Assembly (NCBI GenBank): GCA_014729945.1
Contig: WJJC01000159.1
Location: 1 to 8,869 of the forward strand
DNA: 8,869 bases
Source of the DNA: Candidatus Bathyarchaeota archaeon
GTDB lineage: Archaea > Thermoproteota > Bathyarchaeia > TCS64
Direction: 5' to 3'
The notes beneath the pieces were generated by a model that saw nothing but the letters and a program-made list of their open reading frames with translations, was not told the DNA's origin and did no database searches. The position numbers and the translations under genes were made by a program. Position 1 is the first letter of the stretch; the number at the start of each line of letters is the position of its first letter. This document shows positions 1 through 5,104 of the stretch, piece by piece.

Positions 1-145
1 CCCCGACTATTGCGCCGTTTAATCCAATAAATGGGGCCATCTGCATGATGGGCATGGTTCCGCGGATTATCATCAGCGCCATGAAGCTAGCTACGGTTGT
101 GGCGCTAGCCAGGCTTATCACGCTGAATACTTTTGCGGAATCCAT
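1..145 (-). CDS. Membrane protein, N-terminal fragment cut by window edge
   Basis: An open minus-strand frame runs from an ATG at 145 to the window edge and gives 48 residues, beginning MDSAKVFSVISLAS. Residues about 5-28 form a hydrophobic segment (a membrane anchor or uncleaved signal) followed by IRG, and then a second nonpolar stretch rich in Met, Ile and Gly (MPIMQMAPFIGLNGAIVG). It lies 41 bases after the P1 stop codon on the same strand, so it may be cotranscribed with P1. The gap holds CTATAT and GTGAT strings but no convincing promoter or strong Shine-Dalgarno. I do not recognise the family. A membrane component serving the secreted proteins is possible but nothing in the sequence shows it. 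The AT/GC-balanced, fully open frame supports a real gene; the product is unknown. Confidence 0.55.
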   Translation of the reverse strand, partial: MDSAKVFSVISLASATTVASFMALMIIRGTMPIMQMAPFIGLNGAIVG

Positions 146-186
146 GTTATCACATCATATAGTTTAGGGTTGATAAGAGGAGAGAT

Positions 187-678
187 TTAGTTGTAGTCGC
201 TTAGGGTTATCAATAGTGAGTCGATGTCTTGCCAAACATTGTTTGTACCATCATAGTTACCATCACCGTTAACGCTGTCAGTTGAATCTATTATAACCCA
301 GAACTGATTTGTGTTAAAATCTACATTTGAGTAAGTAATAGAGTTGAAACCTAAGCTCAAAGTTGAAGCATCAGGGGTTACATCATCTTTATCATAGATA
401 TAATCGCCAGATAGATCGAGAACATCCCCAATGAAGTCAATCGTTATGTTATAATTCTCATTTTGATTATTATCTATCTTTACTAGAATTCTAATTTTAT
501 TGAGATCTCCAACGGGTCTAGCTGTTACTCTATCAATTGCACCAGATGCACCGTTATCTATTACTTGGTAGACTTCACTTTCAACTGTAACCTCGTTTGC
601 GTTTAGTGTGAATGCCATTGTGGTTACTACTCCTAATCCTATAAGCGCGAGTGCCGCTAAGATGTATTTTCTCTTCAT
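187..678 (-). CDS. Small secreted beta-rich protein P1 (paralogue of P3)
   Basis: This is a 163-residue exported protein. The n-region is MKRKY, the hydrophobic core spans residues 6-22, and a signal peptidase site is plausible after T-M-A (residue 22, before FTLN). The mature part is acidic and rich in Asn, Asp, Ser and Thr, with alternating hydrophobics typical of beta strands: KIRILVKI (61-68), YNITIDFI (76-83), FWVIID (126-131) and LLITLSD (155-161). It is a paralogue of the protein at 7288-7731. Both have GVVTTMAF at residues 16-23, an R-x-RP motif (about 50-55) before a strand, a DLSG loop and an ITL-containing C-terminus. The ATG is supported because the paralogue starts at the same point and the upstream DNA is conserved up to it. 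No cysteines or catalytic motifs are visible. A surface or fibre subunit (TasA/camelysin-like) is inferred from the signal peptide style and beta content only. Confidence 0.85.
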   Translation of the reverse strand: MKRKYILAALALIGLGVVTTMAFTLNANEVTVESEVYQVIDNGASGAIDRVTARPVGDLNKIRILVKIDNNQNENYNITIDFIGDVLDLSGDYIYDKDDVTPDASTLSLGFNSITYSNVDFNTNQFWVIIDSTDSVNGDGNYDGTNNVWQDIDSLLITLSDYN

Positions 679-691
679 TTTTGTTCAAGCG

Positions 692-723
692 TATAGTCTC
701 GGTTGTTGTTATTCAAGGTAATG
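692..723 (-). promoter_or_regulatory. Leader element identical to the P3 leader (copy A)
   Basis: These 32 bases, which include CTCGGTTGTTGTTATTCAAG on the plus strand, are identical to 7745-7776. They lie 14-45 bases before the P1 start codon, as the other copy does before P3. They would fall inside a 5' untranslated leader if transcription starts near 767. On the RNA strand the element reads as CA-rich with a CTTGAA string repeated just before the start codon. Exact identity here exceeds that of the signal-peptide coding DNA of the two genes, which suggests either a functional leader (RNA or protein binding) or recent duplication or conversion. Confidence 0.7.
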
Positions 724-767
724 CGATGATGGTTCGTTGCGATTAGTTAACCGCACGTATACTTATC

Positions 768-818
768 GTTAACACAGGTAAACAGAAAAATATATTAACA
801 CATATAATACAAAAACAC
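768..818 (-). promoter_or_regulatory. Shared 51-bp promoter/operator block, copy A (P1)
   Basis: The block aligns without gaps to 6981-7031 (before P2) and 7821-7871 (before P3), and starts 90 bases before the P1 start codon. On the plus strand it begins with GTTAAC (768) and a degenerate second copy GTAAAC (778), 10 bp apart. Then come a TATA-like ATATATTAA (789-797) and an AATACAAAA element (806-814). A further GTTAAC lies at 746. Read toward P1, the TACAAAA-containing element and TATA precede the GTTAAC pair, so the pair would sit between TATA and a start site near 767. That is the expected place for a repressor or initiator site. The start site is inferred, not observed. Confidence 0.6.
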
Positions 819-938
819 ACCAACATAATGCCATAATTTACAGAATTAAAACTATAAAATTACGTGGAAGAACATAGATATAGACTTTTTCAACCAACCT
901 ACCGTCTTGACGTTTTTACCCGAGGCAATTATATTTGT

Positions 939-1298
939 TGAATATAGTTCACTGTAGGCCTTGGATTGCTCGAGGATATTTTTAGACCCATGGTTCGAGT
1001 CCCCGATGTGTGAAAGGTATGGGGTATTTCCCTGCATTCTTAGCGTTTTGCTTTTTGTGGTGTTTTTTAATATTATAAAAAGGGCTATTACTATTGCAAT
1101 TGTGACGAAGTCCCTTTTATGGTAGGTAGATCAACCACGTTTAAAAGATAGTTTGAGTTGTGGATAAAATCATCGATCAAAAATGGAAGGTGTCGGGAGA
1201 TATCTCCACGGTTGCTAGGGTTTGAACAGAACTCTTAGGCTGAATTAACGGGGGGGGCTGACTTGAACCAACCGAAGTGGTGATAAAATCATAGATTG
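939..1298. other. Gene-poor stretch with short repeats and a tRNA B-box-like remnant
   Basis: I see no convincing gene. A 61-codon minus-strand frame (852-1037) overlaps the conserved P1 upstream DNA and runs antisense to a B-box-like sequence, so I reject it. The stretch contains GGTTCGAGTCC at 992-1002, a run of eight G at 1250-1257, and a 15-bp string GATAAAATCATCGAT (1163-1177) that recurs with one mismatch at 1282-1296. A minus-strand string GGTTCAAGTC near 1260-1270 also resembles a T-loop. The DNA looks like decayed sequence downstream of the broken ASCH gene. Confidence 0.45.
992..1002 (+). other. tRNA T-arm (B-box)-like remnant
   Basis: GGTTCGAGTCC matches the GGTTCRANTCC B-box exactly. 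The flanking bases give only about three of five T-stem pairs, and I find no anticodon arm, D-arm or pairing acceptor stem upstream, so it is not a tRNA gene. It may be a leftover of a tRNA 3' end, such as an integration scar, or a chance match. Confidence 0.25.
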
Positions 1299-1645
1299 TT
1301 ATGATGGTTTGATCAAGGTGAAGTAATAGGCTATGAACCCAAAATCATCAACAGGATAATCAAAGTAAGTGACATGATAATCCTTATACTCCGCTGCACT
1401 GGTTTGTCTCGCCTTTCCACAGTCGTTCAGGAATTTTGTTCCATCTACAAAGCTCCATAACGGTAATCCTTATCAAACATCTAGGCTCGTGTAAACTATC
1501 AAAGACTTCATAGTAGTGCCCAACCACATATGCACGATTATACTCATCTACATCAACATCTACTTCTTCGGGAGATACTAGCTGTTTTTCTTTCCTCAAT
1601 TATTTGTTGAACTAGGTTATCGGATACGAGATGTATGCGTTTCAT
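1299..1645 (-). pseudogene. ASCH-domain protein, broken by two frameshifts
   Basis: Three minus-strand frames join into one short ASCH-domain protein of about 115 residues. The first frame starts at the ATG at 1645 (MKRIHLVSDNLVQQIIEERK, then TAS, to about 1577). The second begins SPEEVDVDVDEYNRAYVVG and continues through YEVFDS, CLIRITVMELCRWNKIP and LWKGETN (to about 1402). The third runs SAAEYKDYHVTYFDYPVDD through FGFIAYYFTLI to a TAA at 1299-1301. One extra base at each junction (near 1576 and 1401) explains both shifts, and neither lies in a homopolymer. The order of elements (NLVQQII..RKTAS, VG..Y.V.DS, IRIT..ELCRW..IPE.LWKGETN, SAAEY..YHV.YF, DDF.FIAYYF) is what I recall for small ASCH proteins, thought to bind RNA or modified nucleotides. 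A TTG-started 71-codon reading of the middle part is not the native gene. The gene appears inactive unless the shifts are sequencing errors. Confidence 0.7.
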
Positions 1646-1816
1646 AGTCAAGAGAATTTTTATATTAATAACAAAGGGAATGATTCAAATGCTATCTCCT
1701 CAGGTAGAAGGATTCGAACCCAACCCCCTTCGGCAATATTTCTGTCTACGTCTACGGGTGGGGAGAATGGGAGGAAAATATATTCTGATATGAATTGGGA
1801 GTTATTTGGTGGGCTC
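1646..1816. other. Short gap with AT-rich promoter-like string and B-box-like remnant
   Basis: This stretch lies upstream of the ASCH pseudogene and downstream of the helical-bundle gene. TTTTTATATTAATA (1657-1670) reads as a TATA-like ATATAAAAA on the minus strand, but only about 12-20 bases from the ATG at 1645. GGTTCGAATCC on the minus strand (1709-1719) matches the B-box. The surrounding stem pairs poorly and no matching 5' half of a tRNA is present within 90 bases. The plus-strand frame across it is of the kind produced by antisense tRNA-like DNA and is not a gene. Confidence 0.35.
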
Positions 1817-2368
1817 CTATGAGTGTTTGTGTTTGCTGAGTTTATCGAGTTCTTCGATGGTTTCTGGTGTGACTAGTTGGTGTTCTTGTCCATGGTGCCA
1901 AGGGAACACCAGGAAGAACCATCTATTTAGACAGTCTATATAGTTGAACCAGCTCCAGAGGAGGTCGTCTAGTTCTTCTTTTGTATTTACCGTGGGTAGG
2001 GCTTTGTCTATTTCATCACTGAAACGGTATAGGTTGGGCACGTTTAGCCATGGAGCTGGACAGCCTGGTGGGTTCTTGTTGCCCAGCATCTTGGCGATGT
2101 GGAGGGTGCTGTAGCGCCATATCTTCTTGCAGGTCTCTAGGCTGATCTCTGGGTCGTTTATGGCGGATGTGACTGCTGGTTTTGCGCATTTCCACCCCAT
2201 GGCCTGGGTGTCTGCTATTAGGAATAGTAGGTTGCCTAGGATCTGTCCTCCTACATTTGCTCCACTGGGGTATATGCCTTTCTTGCACATGGTGACTTCG
2301 GTTGGTTCTTCCCAGAAGATGCGGTCTAGGTCATCCTCTATCATGTCCTTGACTTTTGTCCAGTGCAT
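1817..2368 (-). CDS. Helical protein resembling the C-terminal part of cucumopine-synthase-like proteins
   Basis: This is a 183-residue cytoplasmic protein beginning MHWTKVKDMIEDDLDRIFWEEP. The start at 2368 is chosen because the ATG shares one base with the TAA of the preceding gene (TAATG) and GGAGG lies about eight bases upstream. A longer frame reaching 2518 would only overlap the neighbour out of frame. The protein is predicted to be mostly helical: 5-20, 40-58 (with SGANVGGQILGNLLFLIAD), 75-96 and 115-150 (ending EELDDLLWSWFNYIDCLNRW), with a C-terminal HHGQEHQLVTPETIEELDKL. The partner is cyclophilin-like (DUF3830-like), and the combination of such a domain with a C-terminal helical bundle is what I recall for cucumopine/mikimopine synthases. 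The family assignment is from memory and moderate at best. The archaeal substrate is unknown. GC is higher than in neighbouring genes. Confidence 0.75.
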   Translation of the reverse strand: MHWTKVKDMIEDDLDRIFWEEPTEVTMCKKGIYPSGANVGGQILGNLLFLIADTQAMGWKCAKPAVTSAINDPEISLETCKKIWRYSTLHIAKMLGNKNPPGCPAPWLNVPNLYRFSDEIDKALPTVNTKEELDDLLWSWFNYIDCLNRWFFLVFPWHHGQEHQLVTPETIEELDKLSKHKHS

Positions 2369-2823
2369 TAAGGGTGCCTCCGTGCGGTCATGGTTATGGG
2401 TGTATGCAAACGGTAGTAGTGGTTCCAGACTGTTTCTCCTGCTTTCTGCAGTTCTGGGATTTGTTTTTCTGGTATCTTTCCTAAGACTGCGCCGCTTACT
2501 GTGATGGGCTCTGTGCATGGGCCATAGTAGAGACTGAGTCCTCCGTAGCCTCCGTGGACGCTATAGTTTACGCTGCCTACGGGTATCTCGCAGAACATGC
2601 GTTTATGTCGGCCTAAATGGGATCCTGTCTTCACTGGGTGGCGTGATGGTCTCGCTGCTGCGCTGAATTCCTGGCCTGTGCTTACTGGGTGTCTGCAGAA
2701 TAGTTTTACAGGATTCTCTAGGTTTTCCCAGAGTAGCTGTGTTAGTTCTGGTTCTTCTTTTTCTAGGAGTGTGGCTGTAAGGGTAGTGGGTATACTGGAG
2801 AATATTAGCTGAATTTTCTTCAT
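2368..2823 (-). CDS. Cyclophilin-like (DUF3830/TM1367-type) protein
   Basis: This is a 151-residue protein, MKKIQLIFSS at the N-terminus. The pattern fits the small cyclophilin-like beta-barrel families. An N-terminal strand is followed by LLWENL (30-35) and VKLFCRHPVSTGQEFSA (39-55). The segment CEIPVGSVNYSVHGGYGGLS (78-97) then leads into LYYGP (98-102), matching the 'G-x-(I/V)-x-Y...G...(I/L)-x-Y/F-G' core of DUF3830 and TM1367-like proteins. A gly-containing VSGAVLGKI loop and a C-terminal helix (120-137) follow. Despite the fold, such proteins are not known to be prolyl isomerases; some relatives are part of opine synthases. It overlaps the next gene by one base (TAATG), so translation is probably coupled. 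There is no strong Shine-Dalgarno before its own ATG. GC and codon choice (many C-ending codons) differ from the AT-rich neighbours, which may indicate transfer. Confidence 0.75.
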   Translation of the reverse strand: MKKIQLIFSSIPTTLTATLLEKEEPELTQLLWENLENPVKLFCRHPVSTGQEFSAAARPSRHPVKTGSHLGRHKRMFCEIPVGSVNYSVHGGYGGLSLYYGPCTEPITVSGAVLGKIPEKQIPELQKAGETVWNHYYRLHTPITMTARRHP

Positions 2824-3176
2824 GAGGTATATTTGGTGTCCGAGTATTTGAGTTCGGTTATTGCATTGAAGATATAACAGACTAAATATTGTTACATTAG
2901 TTTCTTTGTGAACTCTTCTGTCTTCATGTTTAGAATTTAAGGATAAAGACCCTCAAACTAAATAACTATTGAAAACCTTCAGAAAATCAAGCAGAAACCC
3001 AAAGGACCTGACACCTAATGAGCACGATAACTAATTATGAATAAATACTTTTCTGAAAGAAATATACAAGAAAACGACCTACACACCAATATTATATGTG
3101 TTCTGTAAAATCCAGGGCAAAAATAATCGGAATAATTTTTCGAAAACTATAGATAAGGAACAAGCAAGTATCCTCC
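2824..3176. other. Divergent intergenic region
   Basis: These 353 AT-rich bases separate the minus-strand cyclophilin-like gene from the plus-strand 2H phosphoesterase. The only clear signal is a plus-strand promoter at its right end (separate entry). A weak inverted repeat, ACACA...TGTGT around AATATT (3081-3101), is visible. TATATTT at 2828-2834 is too close to the ATG at 2823 to serve a leaderless start. I see no gene or RNA. Confidence 0.4.
3141..3153 (+). promoter_or_regulatory. BRE/TATA promoter for leaderless 2H phosphoesterase mRNA
   Basis: CGAAAACTATAGA combines a purine-rich BRE-like half with a TATA-like CTATAG centred about 28 bases before the ATG at 3177. That spacing puts the start site at or next to the start codon. 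No Shine-Dalgarno precedes the ATG, which agrees with a leaderless transcript. Confidence 0.5.
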
Positions 3177-3875
3177 ATGAAGCTGGATTATATCTCTCAG
3201 AGAAAAGAATTTGAAACGGTCTGGGAAAGAAGGCACCAGCAACCGCAAGTCCTAGAGAGCTGGACGGATAACAACTGGGCTAAAGACCGTACCGAGTATC
3301 TCACTTTCCTTGTATCGATAAATGATCAAACCATCCAAGAGAAAACCATCAAGGTTCAAGATCAGTTATCACAGTATAGATGTATTGATACTCTACCTGT
3401 AGAGTATCTTCACATCACCATAAAGGAGACAGGGTGCTTCATAGTGGATGAGAAAACAAGGTTTGATGAAGCAACACGGCAAGAAGTGATGAATATAGCA
3501 GTTGAGGCTAAGAAGATAATAAAGGAGTATAACCCATTTACAATTCAGTTAAAGCGGTTAAACAATTTTAGTTCCGTAATCTGCGTCGAAGTTTATGATG
3601 GAGGAATTATTAGAAACATAAACAAGAAACTTAGAAATATAAACGGTGTAAATACTTTACCCCATGATCCTGGCTTTCTCCCTCATATGAGTATAGCCCA
3701 GTTCCAAAGTGACCAAGACTATGAGGGCTTAATCAAAACCTTGGAGGAGAAAAGAGAAACATGCATTGGAAAATTGATCATAGATCACATTGAACTTGTG
3801 GTAGCGCATTTACCAAAAAATAATCGATACCCACAGTTAGAGGTAATCACTGAACTCCCGCTGTGCAGGAACTGA
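3177..3875 (+). CDS. 2H phosphoesterase (2'-5' RNA ligase-like) family protein
   Basis: This 232-residue protein carries the two H-x-(T/S) motifs that define the 2H phosphoesterase superfamily: LHITIKETG (H79, T81) and LPHMSIAQF (H170, S172), 91 residues apart. In LigT, AKAP18 and ThpR-type proteins the paired histidines line one active site and act on 2',3'-cyclic phosphates or 2'-5' linkages of RNA or nucleotides. A lysine/arginine-rich segment between them (LKRLNNFSSV, 125-134) fits the family's central strand. An extra N-terminal part of about 40 residues (MKLDYISQRKEFETVWERRH onward) precedes the domain. It is a stand-alone plus-strand gene, converging on the histidine kinase with 27 bases between stop codons. 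The substrate cannot be read from sequence; tRNA-fragment or cyclic-phosphate processing is possible. Confidence 0.88.
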   Translation: MKLDYISQRKEFETVWERRHQQPQVLESWTDNNWAKDRTEYLTFLVSINDQTIQEKTIKVQDQLSQYRCIDTLPVEYLHITIKETGCFIVDEKTRFDEATRQEVMNIAVEAKKIIKEYNPFTIQLKRLNNFSSVICVEVYDGGIIRNINKKLRNINGVNTLPHDPGFLPHMSIAQFQSDQDYEGLIKTLEEKRETCIGKLIIDHIELVVAHLPKNNRYPQLEVITELPLCRN

Positions 3876-3902
3876 ATTCTAAAAAAGCGTCTATATGACT
3901 GA

Positions 3903-4916
3903 CTATTTTTCGGGTATTGTAACTGTAAAACAAGTCGCCTCCTCATTAGAGGTAAAAGACACTTCTCCCCCATGGCTTTCCACAATGTCTTTAACATACA
4001 ATAAGCCAAGCCCCATACCATCTTCCTTTGTCGTATAGAAAGGTGTGAATATCTTTTTCTGATCTTTTATCGGGATACTTTGTCCGTCATCACATATTGT
4101 GATATTAACCTCCATGTTTTTCTTTGATATATTCACCCATATAGTGCCGGTTTCCTCGATTGACTCAACCGCGTTATCGATCAAATGTTTGATGGCTTGA
4201 ACAAGTTTAGAAGAGTCAACCTGTACAGCGATAAAATCATCACTACTCTCAAAGACCACACTTATACCCGACGGAATATTCACCGAATCCAAAATATTTT
4301 CTATCAACTCATTTAGGTCAGTTAGGTTTTTTTGGATTGCACCATAATCAGCGTAGCGGGTCAGAGCATCTATGGATGAACCCAGTTCGGATACTGCTTT
4401 ATCCATTTCATGATATGCTTCCTTGTCATCTGGGTACAGGTGCAGTCTCATCAACCCATCGTCAATTGTCTGAAAAGGCTCCATCAAGTCATGTCTGGTG
4501 ATGTTAATCATTCTGTCAGCTGCTTCTAGCATTTTCTCAAAGTGATCAAGCTGGTTTTTCTGTAACTGTTTTTTGACATCTATTAACTCGTTTTTCTGTC
4601 TATTCACCTGTTTCTCAAGCATTTTTTCACTTTCTTCTACTCTGTGAAATGCGTAAATTAAGAGGCTTAGAATAAGTAATCCGACTAGATAGTATCCAGC
4701 GTTGTATAGCTCTAGTTGGTTCTCGGATAACGTAACCGGTATTATAAAGGGAACTAGGAGGACAGGGTAGAGGAGAAATGAGGTGATGGCGCCGGCTAGT
4801 AGAGCCAGATCCACTTTTTTACGGGTTCTACGGTATCGTCTGTAGAGTAGTAATACCGCAAAGAAGAGCTGTCCAACCAGTATAACCTCTAAGATAGTGG
4901 TTACTAGCGAGGACAT
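3903..4916 (-). CDS. Orphan membrane sensor histidine kinase
   Basis: This is a 337-residue kinase. Three membrane helices lie at about 4-25, 38-62 and 74-92, with basic loops (YRRYRRTRKK, 25-34). A coiled coil follows at about 93-135. The H-box is ITRHDLMEPFQTI, with the phospho-accepting His at 142. The ATPase domain has an N-box HLIDNAVESI (Asn248 kept, first Asn replaced by His244), a G1 box CDDGQSIP (Ser in place of the second Gly), an F-box FTPFYTTK (290-297) and a G2 box GMGLGL (300-305). There is no extracellular sensor domain, PAS domain or receiver, so sensing is through the membrane helices or a partner. No response regulator is adjacent. The start at 4916 is supported by a TATA-like box about 30 bases upstream. 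It sits 188 bases downstream of the P2 gene, on the same strand; a regulatory link to the secreted proteins is only a possibility. Confidence 0.92.
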   Translation of the reverse strand: MSSLVTTILEVILVGQLFFAVLLLYRRYRRTRKKVDLALLAGAITSFLLYPVLLVPFIIPVTLSENQLELYNAGYYLVGLLILSLLIYAFHRVEESEKMLEKQVNRQKNELIDVKKQLQKNQLDHFEKMLEAADRMINITRHDLMEPFQTIDDGLMRLHLYPDDKEAYHEMDKAVSELGSSIDALTRYADYGAIQKNLTDLNELIENILDSVNIPSGISVVFESSDDFIAVQVDSSKLVQAIKHLIDNAVESIEETGTIWVNISKKNMEVNITICDDGQSIPIKDQKKIFTPFYTTKEDGMGLGLLYVKDIVESHGGEVSFTSNEEATCFTVTIPEK

Positions 4917-4942
4917 TTAGGGTTAATAGCACGGTGATTAAG

Positions 4943-4957
4943 CTATAATACTTTTGA
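4943..4957 (-). promoter_or_regulatory. TATA-like promoter of the histidine kinase gene
   Basis: On the minus strand CAAAAGTATTATAG gives a purine-rich BRE-like part and a TATA-like TATTATAG centred about 30 bases before the ATG at 4916. The predicted start site lies within a few bases of the start codon. No Shine-Dalgarno is present. The rest of the 188-base gap up to P2 contains only an AT-rich TTTATACAT string (about 5065-5075) and no gene. Confidence 0.4.
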
Positions 4958-5104
4958 AGCATATCAATCCGACGTAATATGAGCAGCCACATATTCCTGG
5001 AGGTCAATCATATTATCACTTTCTAATACGCTATCTAGCCAAACACGAAACGCGTGAAATAATTTTTATACATAGTTTTGTGTCAATGTAGCCTTAGATT
5101 AGTT

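Noticed and set aside
941..1013. Functional tRNA gene ending at the B-box at 992
   Set aside because: No acceptor, D or anticodon stems pair at the required positions, and the T-stem itself is broken.
852..1037. 61-codon minus-strand frame
   Set aside because: It overlaps the conserved P1 upstream DNA and runs antisense to the B-box-like site; the composition is not protein-like.
1384..1599. 71-codon minus-strand frame with TTG start as an intact gene
   Set aside because: It is the middle piece of the frameshifted ASCH gene; its start and its last few codons are out of frame with the homologous sequence.
1631..1822. 63-codon plus-strand frame
   Set aside because: It runs antisense to the start of the ASCH pseudogene and the B-box-like remnant, a common source of false frames.
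2369..2518. Longer N-terminus for the helical-bundle gene (start at 2518)
   Set aside because: The extension is Arg-rich and lies out of frame inside the cyclophilin-like gene; the TAATG junction and GGAGG site favour the start at 2368.
2127..2812. Plus-strand frames opposite the cyclophilin-like pair
   Set aside because: They are shadows of the minus-strand coding sequences, which have family motifs and a coupled junction.
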